Assembly (NCBI GenBank): GCA_963733935.1
Contig: CAVTEQ010000015.1
Coordinates: 372,001-436,000 of the forward strand
Origin: JAHFUA01 sp963733935
Lineage (GTDB): Bacteria; Acidobacteriota; Terriglobia; Terriglobales; Acidobacteriaceae
Direction of reading: 5' to 3'
Length of the DNA: 64,000 nt
Under the pieces are notes generated by a model, which was given only the letters and a program-made list of their open reading frames with translations, searched no databases and had not been told where the DNA came from. Made by a program: the position numbers and the translations under genes. Shown piece after piece: positions 53,996 to 62,478 of this stretch; the stretch's first letter is position 1; the number at the start of each line of letters is the position of its first letter.

Positions 53996-54628
53996 CTAGG
54001 CCCGGAACGGCATGCCCATGTGCTTCAGCAAAGCGCGCGCTTCCGGATCGCTCTTGGCGGTGGTCACGATCGTGATGTTCATGCCCTTCTGCTTGTCCAC
54101 CTTGGCGTAGTCGATCTCCGGGAAGACCAACTGGTCTTTCAGCCCGAGGGTGTAATTGCCGCGCCCATCGAAGGACTTGGTGGAGACGCCGCGAAAGTCG
54201 CGCACGCGCGGCATGGCCACGTTCACCAGCCGGTCCAGAAACTCGTACATGCGGTGGCCGCGCAGGGTCACCATGGCGCCGATCGGCATTCCCTCCCGCA
54301 CCTTGAAAGCCGCAATCGACTTCTTGGCGCGGGTGATTACCGGCTTCTGCCCCGTAATAGCGCCCAGTTCGTTCACTGCAGGGTCGAGGATCTTGGCGTT
54401 CTGCGTTGCCTCGCCCACGCCCATGTTGATGACGATCTTGTGGAGGCGCGGCACGGCGTTGGGGTTCTTGAGCTCGAACTCCTTCATCAGCGCGGGAGCA
54501 ACTTCTTTGTCGAACTTGTCCTTCAGACGCGGCGTCGTCTTGGCCGAGGCGCGCGGACGCTCCGGCGCCGCCTTCGGCTCGGGCTCCGCCGCGGCTTCTT
54601 TCTTCTTTGGTTTATCTGGTTTCGCCAT
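53996..54628 (-). CDS. rplE: 50S ribosomal protein L5
   Basis: 210 residues from ATG 54628 (AKPDKPKKKEAAAEPEPKAA). The core is normal: PRLHKIVINMGVGEATQNAK, GQKPVITRAKKSIAAFKVRE, VTLRGHRMYEFLDRLVNVAM, and FPEIDYAKVDKQKGMNITIV. A Lys/Ala/Pro/Glu-rich N-terminal tail of about 35 residues is added. Binds 5S rRNA and P-site tRNA. Confidence 0.96.
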   Translation of the reverse strand: MAKPDKPKKKEAAAEPEPKAAPERPRASAKTTPRLKDKFDKEVAPALMKEFELKNPNAVPRLHKIVINMGVGEATQNAKILDPAVNELGAITGQKPVITRAKKSIAAFKVREGMPIGAMVTLRGHRMYEFLDRLVNVAMPRVRDFRGVSTKSFDGRGNYTLGLKDQLVFPEIDYAKVDKQKGMNITIVTTAKSDPEARALLKHMGMPFRA

Positions 54629-54650
54629 TTCGTTTCTCTTTTTTCTTGTG

Positions 54651-54733
54651 CCGCCCCTGAAGGGGCTCAATCTCTTGCTTTCATCTACCCGGCACTTACG
54701 TGCCGGGCTACATTCGGTCGCCCCTGCGGGGCT
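54651..54733. repeat. Three-hairpin palindrome cluster between rplX and rplE
   Basis: Hairpins GCCCCT/AGGGGC (54653-54666), CCCGGCAC/GTGCCGGG with loop TTAC (54688-54707) and GCCCC/GGGGC with loop TGC (54720-54732). Next to it, on the rplX side, is a heptamer array. The 149-base spacer is thus wholly made of repeat elements. Confidence 0.7.
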
Positions 54734-54740
54734 GGTTCTT

Positions 54741-54780
54741 CGCTCGTCGCTCGCGACTTACGACTTACGACTCGCGACTA
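54741..54780. repeat. Heptamer array, word CGACTTA / CGACTCG
   Basis: Units of seven: CGCTCGT, CGCTCGC, then GACTTAC repeated and GACTCGC, ending in CTA, which on the minus strand is the TAG stop of rplX. Confidence 0.78.
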
Positions 54781-55122
54781 CTTGTCCAGCATCGTGCCGC
54801 ACTTCTTGCAGACGCGCACTTTGCGATCTCCGTGGGTCTCATGTCCGACGCGCACCGGCCCGCAAGTCGGGCACACCAGCTTGACGTTGGAGAGCGAGAT
54901 TCGACTCTCCTGCTCGGCCACCCCGCCCTTGACCTGCTTGGAGGGATTGGGCCGCACGTTCTTCTTGACCACCGCCACGTGCTCCACCAGCACCCGGTCG
55001 TCATTGGGGAAGACGCGCAGCACGCGGCCTTCCTTGCCCTTATCACGCCCGGTGATCACCCGCACCGTATCGTTGCGCCGGATATCGACGCGCTTGTGTC
55101 CGTGTGCCGCTGCCTGTGGCAT
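54778..55122 (-). CDS. rplX: 50S ribosomal protein L24
   Basis: 114 residues. KOW motif VRVITGRDKGKEGRVLRVFP, then VKKNVRPNPSKQVKGGVAEQ, and a C-terminal zinc-like pair VCPTCGPVRVGHETHGDRKV with CKKCG. Early 50S assembly protein. Two bases after rplN. Confidence 0.96.
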   Translation of the reverse strand: MPQAAAHGHKRVDIRRNDTVRVITGRDKGKEGRVLRVFPNDDRVLVEHVAVVKKNVRPNPSKQVKGGVAEQESRISLSNVKLVCPTCGPVRVGHETHGDRKVRVCKKCGTMLDK

Positions 55123-55124
55123 CT

Positions 55125-55496
55125 CTACAGAACCTCCGGGGCCAGTGAAACGATCTTCAAGAACTTCTTCTCGCGCAGCTCGCGCGCCACCGGCCCGAAT
55201 ACGCGCGTGCCGATGGGCTCACCGTCGTTGTTGATCAGCACCGCCGCATTAGCGTCAAAGCGGATATAGGTGCCATCGCGGCGCCGGTGCTCTTTGCGGG
55301 TGCGCACCACCACCGCCCGCACCACCTTGCCCTTCTGCACCTGGCCGTCGGGCAGCGCTTCCTTGACGGCAGCCGTGATCACGTCGCCCAAACCCGCCCG
55401 CAGCCCGGTGTGCCCGCCCAGCGGCAGGATCATCTGCAGCTTGCGCGCGCCGGAGTTGTCCGCCACCTCCAGCATGCTTCGCATCATCACTGCCAT
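55125..55496 (-). CDS. rplN: 50S ribosomal protein L14
   Basis: 123 residues. MRSMLEVADNSGARKLQMIL, VVRTRKEHRRRDGTYIRFDA, and GTRIFGPVARELR-type end (GTRVFGPVARELREKKFLKI). Contacts the 30S subunit at bridge B8. Separated from rpsQ by a GGTGCCCCACCC palindrome. Confidence 0.97.
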   Translation of the reverse strand: MAVMMRSMLEVADNSGARKLQMILPLGGHTGLRAGLGDVITAAVKEALPDGQVQKGKVVRAVVVRTRKEHRRRDGTYIRFDANAAVLINNDGEPIGTRVFGPVARELREKKFLKIVSLAPEVL

Positions 55497-55511
55497 AAGT
55501 TTCTCCGTTTT

Positions 55512-55552
55512 GGGTGCCCCACCCCGAGCCGGTTCTGCTCGGGTGGGGAGTT
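55512..55552. repeat. GGTGCCCCACCC palindrome between rpsQ and rplN
   Basis: CCCCACCCCGAGC and GCTCGGGTGGGG pair over 12 bp with one bulged C and a 7-base loop, after GGGT. Same family as the element in the glycosyltransferase gene at 30903. Confidence 0.75.
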
Positions 55553-55566
55553 AATCCCTCACCCCG

Positions 55567-55869
55567 TTAGCTGGCCTTCGGCTCTTCCGCCACCTGCACC
55601 AACTTGGCGCGCTGGATCACCTGCTTCAGGCGCCAGCGCTTCAGCCGCGACATCGGCCGCGTTTCTTCCACCATCACCACGTCGCCCACCCGCGCGGTGT
55701 TGTTCTCGTCGTGGGCATAGAATTTCTTCGACCGCGAGATCACCCGGCGGTAGAGCTTGTGCGACTTCTGCCGCGTCACCTCGACCACGATGGTCTTGGC
55801 CATCTTGGTGGAGACCACGTAGCCGATCTTGGTGTTGCGCCGCGACTGGGTTGGTGTCGTTTCTGCCAT
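55567..55869 (-). CDS. rpsQ: 30S ribosomal protein S17
   Basis: 100 residues. KIGYVVSTKMAKTIVVEVTR, YRRVISRSKKFYAHDENNTA and VGDVVMVEETRPMSRLKRWR are typical. OB-fold 16S rRNA binder. Three bases after rpmC. Confidence 0.97.
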   Translation of the reverse strand: MAETTPTQSRRNTKIGYVVSTKMAKTIVVEVTRQKSHKLYRRVISRSKKFYAHDENNTARVGDVVMVEETRPMSRLKRWRLKQVIQRAKLVQVAEEPKAS

Positions 55870-55872
55870 GAT

Positions 55873-56085
55873 TTATTTCTTCTCCGTGGACGCCTTCTCC
55901 AGCTCGCGCTGGCGGGCGATGGTTTTCACTCGCGCGATGTCCCGGCGCAAGCCGCGGATCTTCTTCAGGCTCTCCGTCTGTCCCATGCGCATCTGGAACT
56001 TCAGGCGGAAGAGCTGGTCGCCGAGCTCGCGTTCCTGGTGCTCCAGCTCGGCGTCGGTGAGGTTCCGGATTTTTTCCGCTTCCAT
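55873..56085 (-). CDS. rpmC: 50S ribosomal protein L29
   Basis: 70 residues. MEAEKIRNLTDAELEHQERE, QLFRLKFQMRMGQTESLKKI, and RGLRRDIARVKTIARQREL. Long helical hairpin near the exit tunnel. Six bases after rplP. Confidence 0.96.
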   Translation of the reverse strand: MEAEKIRNLTDAELEHQERELGDQLFRLKFQMRMGQTESLKKIRGLRRDIARVKTIARQRELEKASTEKK

Positions 56086-56091
56086 AGTCCT

Positions 56092-56499
<408 letters not shown>

Positions 56500-56519
56500 C
56501 AACATAAAATCAGCCCATG

Positions 56520-56538
56520 TCAGTTCAGTTGCCAGTTA
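56520..56538. repeat. Short CAGTT array between rpsC and rplP
   Basis: CAGTTCAGTTGCCAGTTA: two to three units of a CAGTTNN word, ending in the TAA stop of rpsC. Short and weak, but similar to the arrays at 45961 and 47835. Confidence 0.45.
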
Positions 56539-57204
56539 GAATGCACCCGCGCCAACGCCTTGCTCGTCCCGCTTCTTCGCCGGCAGGATCTCGCCGCGAT
56601 AGATCCAGCACTTCACGCCGATCACGCCATACGTGGTCTTGGCCTCGGCGAATCCGTAATCGATGTCGGCCCGCAGAGTATGCAGCGGCAGCCGCCCCTG
56701 CAGGTACCACTCCGAGCGCGCGATCTCGTTGCCGTTCAGCCGGCCGCTGACCCGCACCTTGATGCCCTTGCAGCCGAAGCGCAGCGCCGAATCCACCGCC
56801 TTGCGCATGGCGCGGCGGAAGCCCACGCGCTTCTCCAGTTGCAGCGCGATCGACTCGCCCACCAGTTGCGCATCCAGTTCCGGCTTGTGCACTTCCTGGA
56901 TGTCGATGAAGACGTCGCGGTTGGTGCGCTTCTGCACTTCCTGCTTCAGCTTGTCGATCTCCGCGCCCTTGCGTCCGATGATGATCCCCGGCCGCGCCGT
57001 GCGGATAATGACGCGCAGCTTATTACCCGGCCGTTCGATCTCGATCGAGCTTACGCCCGCCGACTTGAGCTTTTCCTTCAGCTCATTCTTCAGCTTGACG
57101 TCTTCCAGCACGGTCTTGTCGTAGTCGCGCTCCAGATACCAGCGCGATTTCCACGGCTTGGTGTAGCCCAAGCGAAATCCGTACGGATGTACTTTTTGCC
57201 CCAT
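56536..57204 (-). CDS. rpsC: 30S ribosomal protein S3
   Basis: 222 residues. MGQKVHPYGFRLGYTKPWKS, KH-type RTARPGIIIGRKGAEIDKLK, and the C-terminal signature GCKGIKVRVSGRLNGNEIAR. Forms part of the mRNA entry channel. The first codon is 12 bases after rplV. Confidence 0.97.
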   Translation of the reverse strand: MGQKVHPYGFRLGYTKPWKSRWYLERDYDKTVLEDVKLKNELKEKLKSAGVSSIEIERPGNKLRVIIRTARPGIIIGRKGAEIDKLKQEVQKRTNRDVFIDIQEVHKPELDAQLVGESIALQLEKRVGFRRAMRKAVDSALRFGCKGIKVRVSGRLNGNEIARSEWYLQGRLPLHTLRADIDYGFAEAKTTYGVIGVKCWIYRGEILPAKKRDEQGVGAGAF

Positions 57205-57216
57205 TCTGTCCTCTTC

Positions 57217-57705
57217 TTATTTCTTCGCGCTTGCCATTTTCTTCTTCGCCGGACGCGCCACCTTCTTCTTGGCGGCCGCCCGCGGCTTCGGACGAGCCTT
57301 CGGCTCTGCTTGTTCTTCTTCACCGACCACGGTTGCGGCGCTCGCGCCATTCTGCTTGCCGCGTTCCGCCAGCACGATCTCCAAATGCGACATGCGGCGC
57401 ACATAACGATAGGCGCGTCCCATGGGCGCCGGGCGGATGCGCTTCATCCGCGGCCCGTCGTTGGCGACAGCATTCTTGACGTAGAGGCTGTCCACGTCCA
57501 CGTCGAGCCCCTTTTCGCCGCTCAGAAAATTCGCGTTCTCCACCGCCGAGCGCAGCAGCTTAAACACATCCGGGGCAATCCCTTTCTTGGTGAAGGTCAG
57601 GATGTTCAGCGCGTCTTCCACCCGCCGCCCCTTGATGGTGTCCAGCACCAGGCGCGCCTTCTGCGGCGAAATGCGGACATACTTTGTCTGCGCTCTAAAC
57701 TCCAT
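57217..57705 (-). CDS. rplV: 50S ribosomal protein L22
   Basis: 162 residues. VRISPQKARLVLDTIKGRRV, LLRSAVENANFLSGEKGLDV, and the tunnel-lining hairpin GPRMKRIRPAPMGRAYRYVR are clear. A Lys/Ala/Pro-rich tail of about 45 residues (KARPKPRAAAKKKVARPAKK) extends it past the usual 110. Confidence 0.96.
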   Translation of the reverse strand: MEFRAQTKYVRISPQKARLVLDTIKGRRVEDALNILTFTKKGIAPDVFKLLRSAVENANFLSGEKGLDVDVDSLYVKNAVANDGPRMKRIRPAPMGRAYRYVRRMSHLEIVLAERGKQNGASAATVVGEEEQAEPKARPKPRAAAKKKVARPAKKKMASAKK

Positions 57706-57718
57706 ACTCGCCTCTCAA

Positions 57719-58108
57719 TTATCCCTTCCCACCTGCCGGCGCTCCGCCCGCAGGCGCTGCCGGAGCCGCGCCACCCGCCGGGGCTGCCGGAGCAATGGCT
57801 CCCGGACCGCCGGGGATTCCTGCCGGCTTGGCCGATACTTCGGTAGCCGCCTTCATCGAGTGTCCCTTGAAGATGCGGGTAGGGCTGAACTCGCCCAGCT
57901 TGTGCCCCACCATGTTCTCGGTGAGGTACACCGGGATGAATTTCTTGCCGTTGTGCACGGCGATGGTGTGCCCCACCATTTCCGGGTGAACGGTAGAGCG
58001 CCGCGACCAGGTGCGAAGCACCTTCTTCTCGTTGCGCCGGTTCAGTTCCTCAACCTTTACCATCAAGTGCGTGTCCACGAACGCGCCTTTTTTTGTCGAT
58101 CTTGCCAT
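57719..58108 (-). CDS. rpsS: 30S ribosomal protein S19 with Ala/Gly/Pro tail
   Basis: 129 residues. Normal S19 core of about 90: RSTKKGAFVDTHLMVKVEEL, WSRRSTVHPEMVGHTIAVHN, and GKFIPV-like KKFIPVYLTENMVGHKLGEF. The tail after STKPAG position is unusual, made of Pro, Gly and Ala in repeats of PAAPAGG. Ends in GGKG. Head protein contacting S13 and P-site tRNA. Confidence 0.96.
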   Translation of the reverse strand: MARSTKKGAFVDTHLMVKVEELNRRNEKKVLRTWSRRSTVHPEMVGHTIAVHNGKKFIPVYLTENMVGHKLGEFSPTRIFKGHSMKAATEVSAKPAGIPGGPGAIAPAAPAGGAAPAAPAGGAPAGGKG

Positions 58109-58115
58109 ATCCCTC

Positions 58116-58937
58116 TTACCGCCCTCGGTTCACAATGAACCGGTCAGTGCGCTTGTTGTTGCGCGTCTTGTAGCCGCGTGTGGGCTGTCCCCAGGGAGTG
58201 ACCGGATGCCGCCCGCCCGAGGTCTTGCCTTCGCCGCCGCCATGGGGATGGTCCACCGGGTTCATGGAGACGCCGCGGTTGTGCGGACGCTTGCCGATCC
58301 AGCGTTTGCGTCCCGCCTTGCCCACGGTGACGTTCTCGTGGTCCAGGTTTCCGACTTGGCCGATCGTCGCCATGCAATCCAGCAGCACTTTGCGCGTCTC
58401 ACCCGAGGGCAGCTTCACCAGCGCGTAATCGCCTTCCTTGGCCACCAACTGCGCCGAGCCTCCGGCCGAGCGCACCATCTGCGCGCCCTTTCCAGGACGC
58501 AGCTCCAGATTGTGGACCGTAGTACCGGGCGGAATGTTCCTCAGCGGCAGGGCGTTGCCCACCAGGATGTCCGCCTCGGGACCGCTTACCACCTTCTGCC
58601 CCACCTTCAGCCCCGAAGGCTGCAGGATGTAGCGCTTCTCGCCGTCCGCATACGCCAGCAGAGCAATGCGGGCCGAGCGGTTGGGATCGTACTCAACCGA
58701 AACCACCGTGGCCGGCACGCCCTTCTTGTCGCGCTTGAAGTCGATCAGGCGCAGCTTGCGTTTGTGGCCGCCGCCCCGGAACCAGCTCGTAATGTCCCCG
58801 GAGTTGCGCCGTCCGCCGGTGCCCTTCCTGGTCTCGGTCAGCGGCTTGTGCGGACTCGCGGTGGTCAGCTCTTCATTGACCAGCGCAGTCTGGAAGCGCA
58901 AGGTTGAAGTCGTCGGTCTGTAAGTTTTGATCGCCAT
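58116..58937 (-). CDS. rplB: 50S ribosomal protein L2
   Basis: 273 residues, normal. AIKTYRPTTSTLRFQTALVN, RGGGHKRKLRLIDFKRDKKG, and the peptidyl-transferase-proximal signature SMNPVDHPHGGGEGKTSGGR with its conserved His. Needed for subunit joining and tRNA binding. Confidence 0.97.
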   Translation of the reverse strand: MAIKTYRPTTSTLRFQTALVNEELTTASPHKPLTETRKGTGGRRNSGDITSWFRGGGHKRKLRLIDFKRDKKGVPATVVSVEYDPNRSARIALLAYADGEKRYILQPSGLKVGQKVVSGPEADILVGNALPLRNIPPGTTVHNLELRPGKGAQMVRSAGGSAQLVAKEGDYALVKLPSGETRKVLLDCMATIGQVGNLDHENVTVGKAGRKRWIGKRPHNRGVSMNPVDHPHGGGEGKTSGGRHPVTPWGQPTRGYKTRNNKRTDRFIVNRGR

Positions 58938-58958
58938 AAAAATTCCCTGTTGGTTCCG

Positions 58959-58993
58959 CTGACTACTGACTCCCGACTACTGACTCCTGGCTA
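58959..58993. repeat. Heptamer array, word CTGACTN
   Basis: Five heptamers in phase: CTGACTA, CTGACTC, CCGACTA, CTGACTC and CTGGCTA, the last containing the TAG stop codon of rplW on the minus strand. Fills the rplW-rplB spacer. Confidence 0.82.
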
Positions 58994-59284
58994 AAGGTTC
59001 TGCGCGTACTCCGGCATCTTCTCCCCGGATTTCAGCCGCACGTATGCCTTCTTCCAATCTGGACGATAGCCGGCAAAGCGGCCACGCCGCCGTTCTTTTC
59101 CGGGGAAGTTCGCGGTGCGCACCGTGTCCACCTTAACTTTGAAAATCGACTGCACCGCTTCCCGGACCTCGGTCTTGGTCGCCCGGGCCGCAACTTCGAA
59201 GACCAGCGTGCGCTGCAGCTCCTTAATTCCCAGGCCTTTCTCAGTGATGATGGGGCGGCGAATAATCTGGTAGGCCGACTTCAT
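58991..59284 (-). CDS. rplW: 50S ribosomal protein L23
   Basis: 97 residues. SAYQIIRRPIITEKGLGIKE, VFEVAARATKTEVREAVQSI, VDTVRTANFPGKERRRGRFA. Exit-tunnel protein and docking site for trigger factor and SRP. Its ATG overlaps the rplD stop by one base. Confidence 0.96.
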   Translation of the reverse strand: MKSAYQIIRRPIITEKGLGIKELQRTLVFEVAARATKTEVREAVQSIFKVKVDTVRTANFPGKERRRGRFAGYRPDWKKAYVRLKSGEKMPEYAQNL

Positions 59285-59943
59285 TACGCCACCTCCGCTT
59301 TCTTCCTGCCAGCCGAAGCCTTGAGCGTCTCCTGCAGCTTTTCCAGCGCCGGCCGCGAAAAGATGGCTGCGTCATAGCGCAACAGGTGATACGGATGCAC
59401 CTGATTGCCGCGCACCAGCTCCACACCATCGAGATTGCGCGCGCTCAGCTCCAGGTTGCGGTTCTCGACCTTGGCCGCTTCCACCAGCAATGCCGTCTTC
59501 TCGACCTTCAACCCGTCCAGCGCTTTGCGAAACGCCTGGGTCTTGGGTTCCGTGAGTTCGAAGCTCTCGACCACGGTCAGCTTGCCATCGGCAAACTTGG
59601 CCGCCAGCGCCGAACGCAACGCACCGAGCAGCTTCTTGCGCGGGAAAGCGTAATCATACGAGCGCGGCTGCGGCCCATGCACCGTACCGCCGTGCCGCCA
59701 CAGCGGGGACCGGATCGAGCCCACGCGCGCCCGGCCGGTGCCTTTCTGCTTCCACAGCTTTTTGCCCGATCCGGAAACCAGCTTGCGGTTCTTGGTGGCG
59801 TGCGTTCCGGCGCGCTGCGCCGCGCGATAGTGCTTCACCGCCTCCCACAGCAGGTCTTCGTTGATCCCGCCGAAAACTTCGTCGGCCAGGGCCAGCGTGC
59901 CCACCTTTTTCCCGCTCAGATCGACAACGTCGATGTTCGCCAT
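59284..59943 (-). CDS. rplD: 50S ribosomal protein L4
   Basis: 219 residues. VDLSGKKVGTLALADEVFGG, then the tunnel loop SGSGKKLWKQKGTGRARVGS and RSPLWRHGGTVHGPQPRSY. C-terminal part LSARNLDGVELVRGNQVHPY. Lines the exit tunnel; in E. coli it regulates the S10 operon. Confidence 0.97.
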   Translation of the reverse strand: MANIDVVDLSGKKVGTLALADEVFGGINEDLLWEAVKHYRAAQRAGTHATKNRKLVSGSGKKLWKQKGTGRARVGSIRSPLWRHGGTVHGPQPRSYDYAFPRKKLLGALRSALAAKFADGKLTVVESFELTEPKTQAFRKALDGLKVEKTALLVEAAKVENRNLELSARNLDGVELVRGNQVHPYHLLRYDAAIFSRPALEKLQETLKASAGRKKAEVA

Positions 59944-59947
59944 ATCT

Positions 59948-60673
59948 CTATCCCTTTTTGCTCTTGCGCTTCGACGCCTTCAACGGGTCGATCGTGGCTT
60001 CTCCGCCGAATCCGCGGCGCTCGCGCGGCGGATTGCCAGCTCGGTTGATGACCAGGTATCCGCCGTTCGGCCCCGGCACCGCGCCTTCGACCATCAGCAG
60101 GTTGTCATCGAGATCGATGCCGACGACTTTCAAATTGCGCGTGGTCACCCGCGCGTTGCCCATGTGCCCGGACATGCGCATGCCCTTGAACACGCGCGAG
60201 GGAAACGCCGACGAACCGATCGAGCCGGTGATCTGGAACATCGATCCGTGCGACTTCGGCCCGCCCGCAAAATGGTGCCGCTTCACCACGCCGGCGAAAC
60301 CGCGCCCTTTGCTGGTTCCGATGACGTCCACATATTTCTCGCCCTGGAAGATGTCCACCAGCACCTTGTCGCCAACCTTCGCCGCCGCGCCGTCGCCCGC
60401 CCCGTCCGAGATGATGCCCACCTCGCGCAGGAAGCGTACCGGCGGCAGGTTGTGCTTCGCCAGATGGCCGCGCTCGGGCTGCGACAGCCGCGACTCCTTG
60501 ACGAACTCGATGAGCCCGATCTGTACCGCGTCGTAGCCTTCCTTGGCCTGCGACTTCTTCTGCGTGATGACGCACGGCCCCGCCTGCAGCACGGTGATGG
60601 GGTGCACATCGCCCTTGTCATCGAAGAGCTGCGTCATGCCGACCTTTTTGCCCAAAATTCCGTTGACCGCCAT
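59948..60673 (-). CDS. rplC: 50S ribosomal protein L3
   Basis: 241 residues. NGILGKKVGMTQLFDDKGDV, VIGTSKGRGFAGVVKRHHFA, and GRKMSGHMGNARVTTRNL-like RMSGHMGNARVTTRNLKVVG. Ends in a Lys-rich tail. Assembly initiator and component near the peptidyl transferase centre. Confidence 0.97.
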   Translation of the reverse strand: MAVNGILGKKVGMTQLFDDKGDVHPITVLQAGPCVITQKKSQAKEGYDAVQIGLIEFVKESRLSQPERGHLAKHNLPPVRFLREVGIISDGAGDGAAAKVGDKVLVDIFQGEKYVDVIGTSKGRGFAGVVKRHHFAGGPKSHGSMFQITGSIGSSAFPSRVFKGMRMSGHMGNARVTTRNLKVVGIDLDDNLLMVEGAVPGPNGGYLVINRAGNPPRERRGFGGEATIDPLKASKRKSKKG

Positions 60674-60703
60674 AAATTCGTTTCTCCCTCATCATGCCGA
60701 AAA

Positions 60704-60817
60704 GCCGCTCTTGGCTATTGGCTTTTGGCCAGCCAGAGCATCGGCACTGTAGGTGGTCTCGCTCTTGCCGTGGCTCAGGTTTATGCCAAAAGCCAACAGC
60801 CAAGAGCCAAAAGCCTA
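60704..60817. repeat. Heptamer inverted-repeat pair, word AGCCAAN
   Basis: Right arm 60785-60817: four to five units AGCCAAA, AGCCAAC, AGCCAAG, AGCCAAA, ending in CTA, the TAG stop of rpsJ. Left arm 60704-60734: inverse units TTGGCTA, TTGGCTT. Spacer between arms about 50 bases. Lies between rpsJ and rplC. Confidence 0.82.
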
Positions 60818-61144
60818 TTTATGTTCCTTCCCAAACGCCTTGATCTCTACGTCCACGCCGGCGGGCAGGTCGAGCTTCATCAGCGCGTCCACCGTCTGCT
60901 GCGTGGGCTCGAGAATATCCAGCAGGCGCTTGTGAGTGCGAATCTCGAACTGCTCCCGCGACTTCTTGTCCACGTGCGGCGACCGCAGCACACAATACTT
61001 GTTCTTGACCGTGGGCAGCGGGATGGGCCCGGCGACCTGCGCGCCGGTGCGCTTGGCCGTGTCCACGATCTCGCCGGTCGACTGATCGAGCACGCGATAG
61101 TCGTAGGCTTTCAGCCGAATCCGAATTCTATCTTTTCCATTCAC
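60815..61144 (-). CDS. rpsJ: 30S ribosomal protein S10
   Basis: 109 residues from GTG 61144, with GAGGAA seven bases upstream; upstream sequence is repeat DNA. DRIRIRLKAYDYRVLDQSTG, TGAQVAGPIPLPTVKNKYCV, and RSPHVDKKSREQFEIRTHKR are typical. Also NusE, a partner of NusB in antitermination. First gene of the S10 section after tuf. Confidence 0.97.
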   Translation of the reverse strand: MNGKDRIRIRLKAYDYRVLDQSTGEIVDTAKRTGAQVAGPIPLPTVKNKYCVLRSPHVDKKSREQFEIRTHKRLLDILEPTQQTVDALMKLDLPAGVDVEIKAFGKEHK

Positions 61145-61187
61145 GTTCGGTTCCTCAAAGAGCTGGCGGCTGACTGCATGCCGCATG

Positions 61188-61236
61188 TTGTAGCGCCGGC
61201 ATCTTGCCGGCTGTGGTGGCGGCGTCTCGCCGCCAC
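61188..61236. repeat. Triloop hairpin element, copy between tuf and rpsJ
   Basis: Two perfect triloop hairpins: GCCGGCA/TCT/TGCCGGC (61195-61211) and GTGGCGGCG/TCT/CGCCGCCAC (61216-61236). It starts with TGTAGCG like the copy at 26984 and equals its left half, with a changed second stem. Confidence 0.82.
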
Positions 61237-61241
61237 ATTGC

Positions 61242-62429
61242 TTACTCCAGTATCTCCGTGATCGTTCCCGCGCCCACGGTGTGGCCGCCCTCACGGATGG
61301 CGAACCGCAATCCCTTCTCCATCGCCACCGGGGTGATCAACTGGATCGCCAGGTTCACGTTGTCACCCGGCATCACCATCTCTGTCCCCTCGGGCAGCTC
61401 CGTCGTCCCCGTCACGTCCGTGGTGCGGAAGTAGAACTGCGGCCGGTAGCCTTTGAAGAACGGCGTGTGCCGTCCGCCTTCTTCCTTCGACAGCACGTAC
61501 AGCTCGCCGCGGAACTTGGTGTGCGGCGTGATCGATCCCGGCTTGGCGATCACCATGCCGCGCTCCACGTCTTCCTTGGGAATGCCGCGCAGCAGCAGGC
61601 CGGCGTTGTCGCCCGCCATGCCTTCATCGAGCTGCTTCTTGAACATCTCGACCCCGGTGATCACCGTCTTGCGCGTCTCGCGGAAGCCGACAATCTCCAT
61701 TTCCTCGCCCACCTTCGCCTTGCCGCGCTCGATGCGGCCCGTGACCACCGTGCCGCGCCCGGAGATCGAGAAGATGTCTTCGATCGGCATCAGGAAGGGC
61801 TTATCGACTTCGCGCGCCGGCAGCGGCACGTACTTGTCGACCGCGTCCATCAGCTCGTCAATCGACTTCTCCCACTTGGCCTCGCCGTTCAGCGCGCCCA
61901 GCGCCGAGCCGCGAATCACCGGAACATCGTCGCCCGGGAACTGATAACCCTTCAGCAGCTCGCGGACTTCGAGTTCAACCAGGTCGAGCAGCTCGGGATC
62001 GTCCACTGCATCGCACTTGTTCAGAAACACGACGATGCACGGCACACCCACTTGCCGCGCCAGGAGCACGTGTTCGCGCGTCTGCGGCATGGGGCCGTCG
62101 GTGGCCGCGACCACCAGAATCGCGCCATCCATCTGCGCCGCGCCGGTGATCATGTTCTTAATGTAGTCGGCGTGGCCCGGGCAATCGACGTGCGCATAGT
62201 GCCGCGCCTTGGTCTCGTACTCGACGTGCGCGGTGGCGATGGTGATGCCGCGCGCCTTCTCCTCGGGCGCATTGTCGATCGAATCGAAGGAGCGGAACTT
62301 CACCTTGGGGTTGTTCTTCCCCAGCACTTTGGTGATGGCCGCCGTCAGCGTGGTCTTGCCGTGATCGATGTGCCCGATCGTCCCCACGTTCACGTGCGGC
62401 TTGGTGCGATCAAATTTCTCTTTGGCCAT
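61242..62429 (-). CDS. tuf: Elongation factor Tu
   Basis: 395 residues, standard length. G1 GHIDHGKTTL, switch RGITIATAHVEYE, G3 DCPGHADYIKNM, NKCD, and SALGALNGEAKWEKS. Domains 2 and 3 are complete, ending VGAGTITEILE. Delivers aminoacyl-tRNA to the A site. Lies between fusA and rpsJ. Confidence 0.98.
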   Translation of the reverse strand: MAKEKFDRTKPHVNVGTIGHIDHGKTTLTAAITKVLGKNNPKVKFRSFDSIDNAPEEKARGITIATAHVEYETKARHYAHVDCPGHADYIKNMITGAAQMDGAILVVAATDGPMPQTREHVLLARQVGVPCIVVFLNKCDAVDDPELLDLVELEVRELLKGYQFPGDDVPVIRGSALGALNGEAKWEKSIDELMDAVDKYVPLPAREVDKPFLMPIEDIFSISGRGTVVTGRIERGKAKVGEEMEIVGFRETRKTVITGVEMFKKQLDEGMAGDNAGLLLRGIPKEDVERGMVIAKPGSITPHTKFRGELYVLSKEEGGRHTPFFKGYRPQFYFRTTDVTGTTELPEGTEMVMPGDNVNLAIQLITPVAMEKGLRFAIREGGHTVGAGTITEILE

Positions 62430-62478
62430 TGCTTGCTCCGTCAGTCAGGGGCGAGTGCCCCTCGTAAACAATCCTTAT

